Shown: piece by piece, positions 34,658-47,442 of the stretch
Position numbering within the stretch: position 1 is the stretch's first letter
Layout of the letters: each line of letters starts with the position of its first letter
From: Castor canadensis
Taxonomy: Eukaryota; Chordata; Mammalia; Rodentia; Castoridae
Length of the DNA: 64,000 bases
Direction: 5' to 3'
NCBI RefSeq assembly: GCF_047511655.1
Contig: NC_133390.1
Span: 126,223,583 to 126,287,582, forward strand
The notes under the pieces: generated by a model
Told to the model about the DNA's origin: nothing
Seen by the model: only the letters and a program-made list of their open reading frames with translations
The model's database searches: none
Program-made: the position numbers and the translations under genes

Positions 34658-34768
34658 GCCAGGTATGCTGTATTTCTAGCCCTTTGGGAAGATGAGGCAG
34701 GAGGATCTTGAGTTCAAGGCTAGTTTGAGCTACATAGCAAGATCCCATCTCAAAAAGCAGCAAAAGAA
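34658..34768 (+). repeat. B1-like SINE monomer
   Basis: 'agccaggtatgctgtatttctagccctttgggaagatgaggcaggagg...gagctacatagcaagatcccatctcaaaaa'. Confidence 0.85.
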
Positions 34769-36480
34769 ACGTGCCAGGCATACTTCTTTTATAAACCAAT
34801 ATTAAGTTTATCTGCCTTTTTGAGAGGTTAATAGTTAAAAATTTACTAATCCCAGTGTAAAACAATCTTACTTTAGTTAAATTTGGTTAGGACTGTTCAT
34901 TTGAATAAATAGTCTAGAACTGTTTTAAAGATTTTTAACACTTGTGAAGTAAAAATACTCAAAGAGACTAAGTTATTTGTTCTTTGCTTAAATTGCTAAG
35001 ATACTGTTTAGGTTATTTGACTTTTTCATGCTCATTTTCCTCTTTAACAACAACTTACTAGTATAGTAGACAAAGAGATCCTTTAAATCAAGAACATCAT
35101 TTCTAACTCTCCTGTAATATTTTACACAGCATTAGGAACACAGTTCTCAATGAATACTAAGACAGACCTTTTGTCCTTAATAACCCATATTTTCTGTTTT
35201 GGTGATAGTAGTAATAGTAGAACAACTCAAATCTCAGATTTGACTGCAATATCAGTAGAATTGTATGTGCAGTGACCATTGTAAACCTACTTTCAAAAGA
35301 TGTTTTAATCTTACAGAGAGTCATTGAAGAAAGATAATCATGCTTATAGAAGAAATGCTTTAAAACATAGAGTCAGACAAGAAAGATTAGTTAATTTCCA
35401 AAAATAATCTGAATTATAAAAGTTCTTTTGTTAATTTTTGAGGTGATAAATGGAAAAAGATGTAAGCAATAAAAGTAGATTTTCTAAGCTACCACTTTAG
35501 GAACAGTAAGAATTGAAATTATCTTTGTGTACATTAACATTACTTAGACTGTACTAAATTCATGCAAATGATGAATTTGGGTGGGGCTGCATTAATGATC
35601 CATTTAATTTCATAGTTCTTGATTTAACTCTATAATTGTAGGTAATTAATATGCAAATGCAGTAACACTTTAGGAATCCATCATAGCTTTGACTGATCTC
35701 ATTTAAACTTTACCATAAGAGGTTAAAGGATACTAAATGAAAATGCTCATTAGGAATGAAATAAGTTGCTGCTCTCCAGTAAAGTGTCTCTGCAATGGAA
35801 ATAGCTTTGTCTGTGTCTAATTACTTGGGAGAAGGATTATTGAATATAGTAGATCTTTAGTGTTAAATAAACCAACATAGGAAGTCTTTATCCTTTACTA
35901 TTATTGAATCTTTGCAAAATGGACATTCCATGTAATAATAGAAATAATCCTTTGAGTCTTAAAACTAACATGCTGAAATGATCTCACAAGATGTTTTTAC
36001 TTAACAATAGTATCTTCCTTGAAAAATAAAAACCTAAATCTTTATCCATCAGTATTGCTTTTTAAAAAATATATTACAGTGAGCATGATTTGTTGAATAT
36101 ATTGGCACTTAGGAAATTATATTGTTAATTTTTAAAACCTAATAAACTTGCTCCAAGGAAGTTTCATTTCGATCCCCAAATTATTTTTAGTGTAGACTAT
36201 AGCTAAAGCTAAAAAAGGCTTTTTAAAAATTTTAATGTTATGCAGCTTTCTTGTATTTGAAAGAGGTACAGAACAATGAAATTATGTGAGGTACATGAAC
36301 TAATCTAAAAATAAATAAAAGTGTAAAGATCAGTGACTTTTAACATTTATACATTTGCTAGTTGATGAACATTTGGATTTCTAATTTTTTTGCTATTACA
36401 AACAATGCTGTTGGGAACATTTAAACTCTTTTCTGATGCATGTATGTTCGTGTTTGCTAGGATATTTATCTGGTGCTGAA
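34769..36480. other. Intronic unique sequence
   Basis: AT-rich. No recognised repeats. Confidence 0.5.
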
Positions 36481-36489
36481 ATTTTATTG

Positions 36490-36915
36490 GAGCATGTTTC
36501 AGTTACATGTAAAGATACATACTATCTCAAAACTTAGTGACCAAATAGCACATTATTATCTCACAGTTCTGGGGGTTAAGTGGAAAGTTATTCTACTCAT
36601 ATTCATATGTCAGCTAGACACTCAATAGGCTCTAGTCAGTTGGGACTGAGTTATCTGGAATTTTGACTGGAACTTCACACTCTTTCTTATAGTCACTTAG
36701 GCTGCCTCACAGCATGGCTGCTGGGCTCCAAGAGAGTATTTTACCAGGGGTGGAGGGGGAAGCTCCCTGGCCAACTAAGGGTTGGGCTTGGAGATGACAG
36801 CCATATTTTACTATTCAGAATAGACCCAGGCCTATCTCAGTGTCAAAAGAGGTACATATACAGGTAGGGACAGAATCGTTTAGGGCTGTCTTTGGAAATT
36901 CTACCACAATGTGTT
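36490..36915 (-). repeat. Ancient interspersed repeat, probably MLT1-like
   Basis: The + strand shows 'aaaacttagtgaccaaatagcacattattatctcacagttctgggggt', which resembles the reversed 3' end of old MaLR LTRs. The remainder is degenerate, so a DNA transposon cannot be excluded. Confidence 0.35.
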
Positions 36916-36962
36916 TATCATTTTAATCTCCTCCTGTGAGTATCTGTTCATGTCTTTGGCTA

Positions 36963-37088
36963 GTTTTTTTGTTTTTGAGATAAGGTCTTGCTAACTAATA
37001 GCTCAGACTGGCCTCAAACTCTTTAAGTCTTATTGCCTCAGCCTCTCAAGTGCTGCGGTTTCAGGCATTTGTCACCATGCCCAACTCT
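36963..37088 (-). repeat. B1-like SINE monomer
   Basis: 'tttttgagataaggtcttgctaac...cagactggcctcaaactc...gcctcagcctctcaagtgctgcggtttcaggcatttgtcacc'. Confidence 0.85.
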
Positions 37089-37194
37089 GGCTGTTTTTTA
37101 ATTGGGATGTTTTGTCTTTTTCTTAATGATACAGTAGGAGGTTTTATCTTACATTTGTAAGTATAAATGTATCATATATAAATTGTATCCATTT

Positions 37195-37645
37195 TTCTTT
37201 TTTGGTACTGGGATTTAAACTTGGCCTTGCACTTCCCAGGCAAGCACTGGGGTTAGAACTGAGGGCTGCATGCTTGCAAAGCAGGCACTTTCTTCCTTGA
37301 GCCATACCTGCAGTCCATTTTGCTCTGGTTATTTTGGAGATGAGACTGTCCCGAACTATTCTTCCAGGTTGGTCTGAACCTAGATCCTCCAGATCTCAGC
37401 CTCTCAAGTATCTAGGATTATAGGCATGAGTCACCGTCACCTGGCTTGTTTTTGTTATTTTTTGAATGGGGTCTTTTATGCCTAGGTAGGTCTGGACTCT
37501 GATCTTCTTATTTTAACTTCCTGTGTGGCTGGAATGACAGGCATGTTGAGATGGGGTCTGTCTAGGCAGACTTTTTATCTGGGCTGGCCTGGAACCACAA
37601 TCCTCATAGTCTCCAGAGTAGTTGGGATTACTGCACCTCACGAAT
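37195..37645 (-). repeat. Two or three reverse SINEs in series
   Basis: A partial ID unit, a composite ID-B1 (37248-37445) and a further B1-like unit (37446-37645), each with the reversed B1 hallmark 'ctaggattataggcatgagtcacc' or a close variant. Confidence 0.8.
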
Positions 37646-37982
37646 CTATATCTGTATCTATCTATATCTGTAAATATTTTATTTCAGTTTGTGACTTACT
37701 GATCCTTAACAGCAGTCCTATAATCCTATAATATATTTTTATTTCTTCCATTTTTAGATGGACTTCTTAGTATATTAACAGAAAACAGTCTTGAAGTCAG
37801 CCTCCAAAGGTGATATTTTGTTATATAGGATAGTATTTGCAAGGGTGTACAATTATGAATCAGCATGTTTTTCTTTCAGTCTACCTATTATATCTCTTCT
37901 CCTCCAAAAGATTGAGACCTGAAAATTTTATGAGTTATTTTTTATTTATGGTTAAAAAAGAAAAAATGACTTTTTGTTATGA

Positions 37983-38045
37983 AAGACTGAGGTTGATGAC
38001 TTGCCCAGCATAATAGAGCTACAACCAGTATGTTCAGCCCCAAGT
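37983..38045 (+). repeat. MIR fragment (tentative)
   Basis: 'ctgaggttgatgacttgcccagcataatagagctacaacc' resembles the MIR 3' core. Confidence 0.45.
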
Positions 38046-38763
38046 TTTTCCCTAGTCTTGCCTGCTTCCTCCATTGCTCATTTTTTTTCCTCTAAATTAT
38101 TCATTTGGACCAATTAGTAGCTCCTCAAACCTTTCATACTCTTTTGTTTTAGATAGATAGACTAATTGTTTTTAGTGCTCTCCATGAGGGAGTTCTCAGA
38201 AGAGAGTAGAAAAGTATTGACTGGTATTTGAGATTTTCTTTCCTACTTCCAAACTTTATCTTGGAAATGATTCTTCATTGTTGTGGCAAAAATAATTTTG
38301 CAAAATTGTATTGGAATCCAGAAATTCATAGTTAATATTCAGTGTTTGCCTTCTACACTTTAAAATGAACACTGTAGTCATGTCTCAAGTACAGCTGAGT
38401 TGCTTTAACACTGAAAATGCCACAGATCAATTCCAGATTCTAAAATGCATAACTTTGAATGAAATTAAAAAGTTTTCTCTCATGCCTGAACAAATGCAAG
38501 AAGATATAAATAAGTTTGTAGACACTTCTTCTTAACCCTCAAATTAAGATTTGTTCTGTTAATGCTTTCCAACTACTGCAATTCTATATGTTGAAGACCA
38601 CCTCAGTATAGCTCTCTAGTATAAAAGCAGTGCTTCAGGCAGCATGACTTATTTTCACATCACTTCAGATTTCTTGGATCTAAGATTCAGAGGCAGAAGT
38701 AGAAGTTGTAATAGTACTTCTCATTGGAAGGATTCTTTTGACATGGCATCTTAAGACTTAAGA

Positions 38764-38888
38764 GCCAGGTATGGTGGCACATGCACCACCCAGGACTCAG
38801 CACTCTGAAGGTAGACGCCAGATCATTGCAAGTTTCAGGCTATTCTGGTCTACCTAGTGAGAGCATGTCTCAAAAATCAAAGAAGGAA
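38764..38888 (+). repeat. B1-like SINE monomer, diverged
   Basis: 'agccaggtatggtggcacatgcacc...caagtttcaggctattctggtctacctagtgagagcatgtctcaaaaa'. Confidence 0.75.
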
Positions 38889-39185
38889 AAGACTGACCCA
38901 AGAATGTTTTCTACCAGTGATTCCAGCTATTGCATGACCAAAGCATTCATTCATTTTTGTTTCCTGCCCCAGATTCTTTAACTTACAGGGTCATAAAGAA
39001 TTAGTTAGCCTTAGTCAAGGAGTAAACTAAGTATAATGTGTTTTGCTGTCATGGACTTGACAAAGTAAGTTGTTAAGTAACTTGACAAGAAGTGTAAAGC
39101 CAGATTCTACCAGGTTAAACATACTATAGGCCATTTGTAAAACAAAGAAGGGAAAAAAATTAAGTCCCTTCAAAATTCAGTAAAT

Positions 39186-39268
39186 AGATACCAGAGGTGT
39201 AACTCACGGGTGGAGTGCTTGCTTTCAATCACTGGCACCAAAACAAACAGACAAAAGCAATAAATATA
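39186..39268 (+). repeat. ID-like SINE, decayed
   Basis: 'ccagaggtgtaactcacgggtggagtgcttgctttcaatc' then an A-rich tail. Confidence 0.6.
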
Positions 39269-39417
39269 TTTGTAATTCTCAAAATATACAGATTTTAAAA
39301 CAGAATATACCAGACATGCTGATCTCTGAAGAGTTTAATGCATTACTACTTTATGGAAATTAATAGTTACTTTAAAAATGTTAAGGATACTACAACTTTG
39401 TTATAGTTGAAATTTCC

Positions 39418-39604
39418 CTTTCTTTTTGGTGGTACTGAAGACTGAACTCAGGACCTTGTGCTTGCCTAGCAAGCCACTGGAGCCATGCTCTCAATCCTTT
39501 TGCTTTTATCAGGTTTGTCAGGTAGGATCTCATGCTTTGCCAAATCCTCTTTGATCTACTCTCAAGTAGCTAGGATTATATGCATGTACCACCATGTCTG
39601 GCTT
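39418..39604 (-). repeat. Composite B1-ID SINE
   Basis: 'ttggtggtactgaagactgaactcaggaccttgtgcttgcctagcaagc' and the B1-like half ending 'gtagctaggattatatgcatgtaccacc'. Confidence 0.85.
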
Positions 39605-40006
39605 AGTTCAGTATTTCTAGTCACCTCTCCTAGACACCTTTGAAAAGGGAGGAGAAAATTAATTTACTCCTTTTATTTCTTAATTCTAGTTTGCTGGTAT
39701 TTTCTTGTTTGAAAAAGGAGTGAAGTCTAGGGGATTTAAAGTGGGCAAGTTGGATAGCTTTAGTTTCTGTGGAATATGGGATAAACTTCATACCTGGAAG
39801 AGAACTTAGAAATTATCTGTTAGAATGCTTGTCAAAGTATACTCTGCAAACTACATATCCTAGAACTTGTAGTTCAAAATAAAGTAACTTGATAATTTAA
39901 ACACGGAAAAATCTGCTTGCCACATCCTTTCATATTGATCTATAATACACGTTAGCACGTTATAGGCTAAGTTAAATCAGTAAACTTTAATTTGCTGTAT
40001 TTAATT

Positions 40007-40383
40007 TAGGAATCACTACGTTACTTCTTTAAAAAATTGGCATTAGTGCCACTATAATAAAATATCCGAGATTGGGTGATTTATCAGAACAGATTTATTT
40101 CTTACAGTTCTAGAGACTGGGAAATCCAAGGTTGAGGGAACCATATCTGGTGAAGGTCTTCTTGCTGCATTATCCCATGGTGGAAGGTGGAAGTGCAAAA
40201 GAGCATGCATGTAGCATTAAGAATGCATTTGTGTGGGTGCTGAACTCAGTTTTGTAACTCCTGATAATGACTTTACTCCCTTCATGAGAGCAGAGCTTTG
40301 ATGACCACACACCAGTTAACACTGATGCATTGAAGATTAAATATCTAACATGAATATTGGGAGACACATTTAAACCATGACAG
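40007..40383 (-). mobile_element. MLT1/MST-type MaLR LTR
   Basis: Read in reverse it starts TGTCATGGTTTAAATGTGTC and ends in a 'taaatctgttctgataaatcacccaatctcgg' block. Both termini fit MaLR LTRs of about 375 bp. Confidence 0.75.
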
Positions 40384-40427
40384 TGTCCCATGCAATTCAG
40401 TTGAAGAACAACTGATCTAGCTACTTT

Positions 40428-40508
40428 GTATAGAGATGATCCTGAGGTTTAGTGATGCTAGGTGACTTTCTCAAATTCATAGAGCTACAAACCAGAACTT
40501 AGCTTTTC
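40428..40508 (+). repeat. MIR fragment (tentative)
   Basis: 'ctgaggtttagtgatgctaggtgactttctcaaattcatagagct' fits the MIR 3' core. Confidence 0.5.
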
Positions 40509-40590
40509 AATTTTTAAATATTTTTTATCTTTATTCTTTTGTTTGAATTACTGCGTTATGAACATAAAATATATCCATATTGTAATAAGA

Positions 40591-40815
40591 ACTTTTTTTT
40601 TTTTTTTGGCCTGGTACTGGGGTTCAAACTATGTTTCATGTTTACAAGGCAGGCATTCTGCCACTTGAGCCACTCTGCCAGTTTTTTTTTGGGTTTTTTT
40701 CAAAATAGGGTCTCGCAAACTGTTTCTCTGGGCTGGCATTGAACTGCAGTCCTCCTGATCTCTGCCTAACCAAGTAGCTAGGATTATAGGTATGAGCCAC
40801 AAGAACCTGGCAGAA
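40591..40815 (-). repeat. Composite B1-ID SINE
   Basis: T-run, 'ggtactggggttcaaac', 'gccacttgagccactctgcca', then 'aaaatagggtctcgcaaactg...gtagctaggattataggtatgagccac'. Confidence 0.92.
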
Positions 40816-40819
40816 GCAT

Positions 40820-41635
40820 AGTTCTTTTTTTCAAATGAATATCTGTTCATTTATGACGTTGCTCCTTATTTGTCTTGGTGACTGAATGTTACAACACTTC
40901 AGTATTTAGTAATTTTTCAGCTTATGAATATGCCTTTCCTTCAGTCTTAAAAACTAAAGATGCCCAGAGAAGGCCTATATACATTGCTTGATTTGAGTGA
41001 CTACTTTATTTTAGTTTATCCCTTGTGGTTGCTTTCCTCTCCTGAGAGTATTCCCTGCAGAATATTGTTCAGTTTGCTTTTGAGCTCATTAGTTGACCAA
41101 ACCACTTTGATTCTTTTATCATAGCAAATTATAAGTCATGGAATATTATCATGCTTGTTAGTTGTAAATCTTATTTCTATAGTGTATCAATATTCTTATT
41201 TATGTGTAATATATATGTACTAATATGTGTATCTAATGATTATTATTTGGAAATCCTACTTATATAGTATAATATGTAATTATGTCTAGTAAGATAAATA
41301 TCTAATAAATATAAGTACAACATATGCATATATATATTTGTTGGTGATTTTTCCCTGTAATATATGAATATGTATTATTACATATTTATAATATTAAGTA
41401 TATGATGTGTTTAATAATATATTATTTGGTGGATGTAATACAGAAAAAATACCATGTGCTTGTCCTTTTTGACTAAGCTTTTTAGGATTTAATCTACATT
41501 GAACTTAGCTGTCCAAAAAATATCTTTGGATTGTTTGATCAAATATGATAATTTAGATGTAATCTTAGTTTTTTAAAAATATTTTTGAGTGATATTAATA
41601 TAGTATATTATCCTTATATGTTTTGAACTTCTAAG
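40820..41635. other. AT-rich intronic sequence
   Basis: Very AT-rich, with ATATAT-type low-complexity stretches at about 41200-41430. No gene seen. Confidence 0.6.
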
Positions 41636-41639
41636 TTTT

Positions 41640-43115
41640 TTATTACAAAATTTTTTATTAGAATATATTCATTATACAGGGGAGATTCATAGTGAAAATT
41701 GTAATTAGGGTTATATTGTACATTGGTTAGATTGCCCCCATCATCTCTCCCCTTCATCTCCCTCCCCTCCCCACTTAAAGCAATTGCAAGAGGTTTCTTT
41801 GTTCTATTTCATATAAATATATGAAGTCCATCAACCATATACTCTTACCTTAATCTCCTTCATTCGCCCTCCCCCTTCTCACGAGTACCCTCCCTCCACA
41901 CTCACTGTATCTGTTTTACAGTCCTGTCTTTCATTGTTAATATTTAAGTTGATGTTCAAAGGGGTTTCTCAACGTATACCTGCTGTGAGTATACCTTACT
42001 TTGGTCTGTTCATCCTCATCCATTACTCTCCCTTACCCCTTTACCTCCCACACCCCATTTTTTCAAGTACATGTCCTTATATCTTCTGCCTTCACAGATG
42101 TTATGTTTTATGATATTGCTGGTGCTCTATCAGTCTTTTTTCCTTTCCCTCTCCCGAGTTCTATAAAGTTATTCCACTATTACAAACATATTCTACATAT
42201 GCATTTGTATATGTCATACTTGTTTTTGTGTATGTGTTTATCTTTTGGATCTGTCTTCCACATATGAAAGAAAACATGCGGCCTTTGTCTTTCTGAGCCG
42301 GCTTACTTCACTTAACATGATGTCCTCCATTTGCATCCATTTACTTTCAAACCACATGTCATTATTCCTGACAGCTGAGTAAAACTCCATTGTGTACATA
42401 CACCATATTTTCTTGATCCATTCATCGGTTGTAGGGCATCTGGGTTGTTTCCATAGCTTGGCTATTGTGAATAGTGCTGCGATGAACATTGGTGTATAGG
42501 TGTTTCTGTTGTATCCTGAATTTCATTCCTTTGGGTCGATGCCCAGGAGCAGTATACTAGATTATATGGCAGTTCTATCTTTAGCTTTTTGAGGAATTTC
42601 CATACCGCTTTCCATAGTGGTTATACTAGTTTGCATTCTCATCAACAGTGTATAAGGGTTCCTGTTTCGCCACATCCTCACCAGCATTTGTTGTTATTGC
42701 TCTTTAATATGGCCATTCTAACTGAGGTGAGATGAAATCTAAGTGTAGTTTCGATTTGCATCTCTTTTGTAGCCAGGGAAGTTGAACACTTCTTCATGAA
42801 TTTATTGGTCATTTGTACCTGTTCCTTTGAGAATTCCATGTTTAATTCATGTGCCCATTTCTTCATTGGGATATTGATTCTTTGGAGGGTTGAGTTTTTT
42901 GAGTTCCCTGTAGATTCTGGAAATTAGTCTCTTATTGGATGAATAGCTGATAAAGATTTTCTCCCATTGTGGGCAATCTTTTGAGTCTAGTGCCTATTTC
43001 TTTTGCTGTGCAGAAGCTCTTTAGTTTGATGCAGTCCCACTTGTTCATTCTTTTTCTTAGATGCTGAGCCTTTTGAGTTCTACCTAGGAAATTGTTTTTT
43101 TTCAGGTATCATTAG
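41640..43115 (-). mobile_element. Older L1 3' fragment
   Basis: 3'UTR lies at 41640-42235 with C-rich tracts on the + strand. The end of ORF2 lies at 42240-43115. The 42238-42489 minus frame holds the block beginning FIAALFTIAKLWKQP, and 42678-42866 holds the [26 protein letters not shown] block. The frame is broken by several indels. Its 3'UTR differs from that of the young copies, so it is an older subfamily. Confidence 0.92.
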
Positions 43116-43860
43116 TAATTCTTTGCTGTTCTCATTTAAACACCGATGTGAAATCTGTGTATTCATACTAGTTTGAACATAATCTCAAATAAATTTCATT
43201 TTTTGAGTTATAAAACTGGCTGTGAGTTTAATGTGATTACTTAGACAATGTTCATGTGTATCGCTTGGTGACAATGGATTTAGATTATTTTAGTAGTCAT
43301 AGTAATGTAGGTTTTCCCCCTTTCTGTGTACTTAATGTAGCTGATCAGTTTGGCTTGTTTTTGTTTTTGATCTGTCATTAATAAAAGGTAGAATGAAATG
43401 CCAACTTCAGCCAGTGGTGGCCTTAGCCGTGTTTTACTTTACCTTGGTTGTTCTGTAGTCCCATTAATACTGAATTTTATATATGAAGTCTCTCAACCAA
43501 TGGAACTTAGCTAGTAACAAGATAAGGAAAGGAATAGAATTCTTTAATTCTTGAGGTACTCATTAGCCTTCTAGCACTTTGTTTTTTACTCTTTCATTTT
43601 TATTTACCTTTTTGTTGAATTTACTTCTTACCTTTTATAATTTCCTTTATTTCCTGATTCATTTATGCTTGTAAGGGCATCCATAATTGGTCATTGTTAG
43701 AACTAGTTTTCTTTTTTACTATGTTGAATGCATGCTAACCTGGGCAATTTTAATAATTACATGAATAAAATCTTGAGTTACACTTCACAAATAAGTAGAG
43801 AGTTTATGTGAATTTAAAAAAAAAAAGTTTTTTTTCAAGAGAGCCTGATTGTTGATAGCC
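43116..43860. other. Intronic unique sequence
   Basis: Nothing recognised. Confidence 0.5.
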
Positions 43861-43864
43861 TTGG

Positions 43865-44262
43865 ATGAATAGAGTGAGGACAGAGGTTAGGGTAGTGATA
43901 TTATATAAATAATGACTGTCTTGCAAGAAGGTTTGCACCAGAAACTCTCCTTGCTGGTATTATAAAATAAGCAGCCATATTAGCAAGGATATACAGGCAG
44001 CTTTTCTAATGTTTCAGCTAAAAGTCAACAAGAGATTAGGACTTCCTCTTCTGTTGCCTCAAGGAAATCAGTTCTTCCTGTAACCCAAATGAGCTTGGAT
44101 TCTGAGAACTCTACCCTGGCGATACCTTGTAAGACCCTAAGCAGAGGGTCTAGCTAAACTGTGCCTAGATTTGACCCTTGAAACCATGAGATAACAAAGG
44201 AATATTGTTTTAAACCTTACGTTTGTGATAATTTGTTAGCAGCAACAGAAAACTAATGTAAA
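43865..44262 (+). mobile_element. MLT1-like MaLR LTR
   Basis: The 3' half reads 'gaccctaagcagagggtctagctaaactgtgcctag...gagataacaaaggaatattgttttaaacc...gtttgtgataatttgttagcagcaacagaaaactaatgta', a clear MLT1-class 3' end. Confidence 0.75.
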
Positions 44263-44309
44263 TATTCTTTATATAAACCTTTTTTCCATCTTTGAATATT
44301 ACTGCCAAA

Positions 44310-44385
44310 CTTCTTTTTATCCTAGGTGATCAAAAAATATTTATTGAATATCTCTATGTGGCAGGCAGATACAGGGTGTGAACTC
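44310..44385 (+). repeat. L2-like fragment
   Basis: 'caaaaaatatttattgaatatctctatgtggcaggca' resembles the L2 3' block. Confidence 0.45.
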
Positions 44386-44572
44386 AAAGAGACATGATGT
44401 TAATTGAATGGTGAAGACACTTGAAACCAGAGTGATAACGCTGTAAAGGCCTATGATATGATAAACAGATTTAATTGAATACATATCTTTTCAGGATTTA
44501 TTCAACTTTTTAAAACTAAAGCCTTTTGTGATAGTTAACTTCGGTTGTCAACTTGACTAGATTGAAGAATAC

Positions 44573-45335
44573 CTTGAAAATTGGTACTGAGAAGTGGGGT
44601 CATTGTTGTGACTGACTATATCTGATAATATGGTTCAGAAGCCTACGAAACTGGTTCATGGGAGCAGTTTGGCAAAGTTTGGAGGAGTGGGCCATAGAAA
44701 GCTTAGAAAAATTAATTACAAGCAGAAGGTTAATGAGCAATGTTGGTGGGTACTCAGAAGACCAAAGTACTGATAAAAATGTAGACCATAAAGGCCAGGC
44801 TGATAAAGTTTCATATGGAAATGAGATTGGAAATTGAACTGAAGGCTATAATTGTTACACCCAGAAAAAGAATTTGGATATACTTTGTCCCTGCCCTGAT
44901 ACTTGGTGGGAAGCTGCATTTAAACATGTTGAACTAGTTTATCTAACAGAGGAAATTTCAAGGCAGCACAGAATTCAGGCTGTGACATTGGGTATTACTG
45001 GTTGCTTTAAGCCAGATTTACAGGGAGAATCAGGAGCACAAAGGAGCAGAGTGGAAATATTTGGAAAATTTGCATTTTGGTCAGAAAAGAAGCACCAGTA
45101 AGGGTAAAGGTGCAGTTGAGGAGGGTACAGTCACTAAGGAGATTAACACTATTAAACAGAAGCCAGCTTTGCATAGGGGCAGTAGGAACATAGCCAAGCT
45201 TGCCTTAAATTTTGAAGACTTTGGACTTGGACTTTTGCATAGTTATGGAACAATAGACTTTGGGTTCTTAAGGAAGGACTTGATTGCATTTTATATTGTG
45301 AGATGGACTTCAGCCTCTGGGGGCCAGGGACAGAA
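44573..45335 (+). mobile_element. ERVL-MaLR internal sequence, 3' part
   Basis: Old non-autonomous endogenous-retrovirus internal region. It begins 'aaaattggtactgagaagtggggt', carries 'gaggaaatttcaaggcagca' and 'tttggaaaatttgcattttggtcagaaaagaa', and ends in the 'gactttgggttc...gggggccagggacagaa' block that precedes MaLR 3' LTRs. Such internal regions have no retroviral protein-coding capacity. The open frames at 44874-45354 are chance. Confidence 0.8.
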
Positions 45336-45722
45336 TGCTATAGTTGGAATCTAAAGTGTCCCTTAAAGGCCCAGTCCCTACCTTGGTGCTATTGGGAGGT
45401 AATGGAAATTTTAAGAGATGTAGTTTAGTGGGAGGTCTTCTAGTCATGGGGGCATATCCTTGAAGAGGATAGTAGGACCTTGCCCCTTTCTTTTTCTCTC
45501 CTTTGTTTCCCTGCCATAACGTGAACAGATTTGCCATGTCACGAACAGATTTGCCATGCCACATGCTCTCCCTCCATGATGTGCTGCTCTCCAACCAGTG
45601 TCGTAAAAGCAATAGATCCCACCAGCCATGGGCCAAAACCTCTGGAACTGTGAGTTCCTCGTTTTTATAAGTTGATTATCTCAGGTGTTTTGTTACAGTA
45701 AAGGAAAGCTCACTGACACACT
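45336..45722 (+). mobile_element. ERVL-MaLR 3' LTR
   Basis: It starts TGCTATAGTTGG and ends GACACA, 387 bases. Typical blocks are 'ggtgctattgggaggtaatgg', 'gtgggaggtcttctagtcatgggggcat' and 'ttgattatctcaggtgttttgttacag'. It is the same type as the reverse LTR at 11545-11921. No matching 5' LTR was found next to the internal part. Confidence 0.85.
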
Positions 45723-47428
45723 TTCTTACATTTTTAAAGCATATTCCTGCTCTCACAAAACCTGGGTTCTAGCTTTATTTTTAATTAGCATTATGAAAAT
45801 GATCTCTGTATATTTAACTCTTGTAATCCTCTTCTTTCTAGAACATTTTTACTCTTTCTTGCTCAGTTCACTCAGTTCAGGTTTAAGTTAAATGTTAATC
45901 TTACATGAGTCCCTTAGATGGTAAGCTTTATGAGGGCATACTCAGAACTCAGTGTAAACAAACAAAACCTGACATGGAGGAATCAGCATTGGAAGTCCTG
46001 TACATTGCTGACAATAGTATAAATGGTAACTATTTTGGAAAACTTAATCTTTTTTAAATACATGTCTACTGTATAACCTAGGAGTAGAATTGAAAGTTTT
46101 ACCCCCCACCCCACAAATGAAAACATATATCCTTAATTCTTGTAAATGCTCATTCATATTTTATAAGAATGTACAGTCTCTTAGTTATTGCCTCAACTAA
46201 ATACAACCCCAGACCCAATAGGAGCATAGATTATAGTAGACATGAAGGGGAATATATAACTTAAGTGAAAGAGGCCAAATTGACATATATAAAAAAGTAG
46301 AATTATCCCATTTATATGAAAAAAACCCCAAAAAACTGGGAACACACAAAATGAATATATGGGGAAAGAAGTCAAAGTCTTTGAGAAGAGAAGTGACTGG
46401 AAAGGTCTATGTTAGAGTTTTCTGAGATAATAGTTTTGGGTAATAGTTAAGGATGATGTTATGCCTATAGTTGTCAGAGATTGGTGTTTTTTACTGTGTA
46501 TAAATTATACTTTAGATTTTTTAAATGAGAAAAGAAATGTGAGTGAATTAGGTGTCCTTAGTGTCTTGTGCACTCTCTTCTTTGCTTGATTATATTTGCT
46601 GTTGTCTTTTTCTGCTGTAGGATTGTCAGTTATCTCTAGATATCTAGAGGTAGCTCTAGAGTTGGGCAGGGGCCAAGTTTTCCTTTGGTTCTCAGTTTCA
46701 ATTTTGAGTACTTACATTCAAAATGCCCAGGCTTATTTGTTCTGAGGTAAAAAAGATATCTGATAACTGTAATTCATTCATAGGTTGATAGCCATATTTT
46801 ATGATTACATTTTCAAGAGAAATATTTGAATTCTTACAGAACCTTATTTAGTGTTTTTATGTAGCTTCTTGCCTTTTCTGTCCTAGGATTCATAAAAGAC
46901 ATCTGTTTAAGTGTTGATAGAGTAATTCTGCTCCAACTATAATTTTGAGATAACATGGTGCTATATTTGTAAACCAATGTAAAAAGCAGATTAAAAAGAT
47001 AGGTTTTTAAATTTTGTTTAAGCAAATGAAAACTAAATATTAATTCTGTTCTTCTGAATCTCTTCCTTTCACCTTTCCTTCATTTTTTGCAGTAAAATAG
47101 AAACCAGATTGTTTCATCTTTTTGATACAAAAAGCCCTTTAATACCAAAGCAGTTTGAAAAAAAAATACATATATACACACACATATGTTTAACTTTTAT
47201 ATATAGCATTTTGTAGTGCTGTATCTTGTTTTGTGTACGTGTGTGTGTGTTTAATGGAAATAATACTAATTTCTAGTGGGATGGCTATGTCAGAAAATTG
47301 TGAAATAAGTATAGCTTGGAGTTCCCAAAACTGCCCCAGCAATTTTTTTTGGAGGTGGGGTGGGGGAGGCAGGTATTGTCTCTGAAACTACTCAAGAAAG
47401 CAGCTCAGGTTTTTCAGTGCTAACACAT
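45723..47428. other. Intronic unique sequence
   Basis: AT-rich with small low-complexity patches: (TA/CA)n at 47168-47190 and (GT)n at 47236-47252. Confidence 0.5.
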
Positions 47429-47442
47429 CTCATTTGTTCTTC

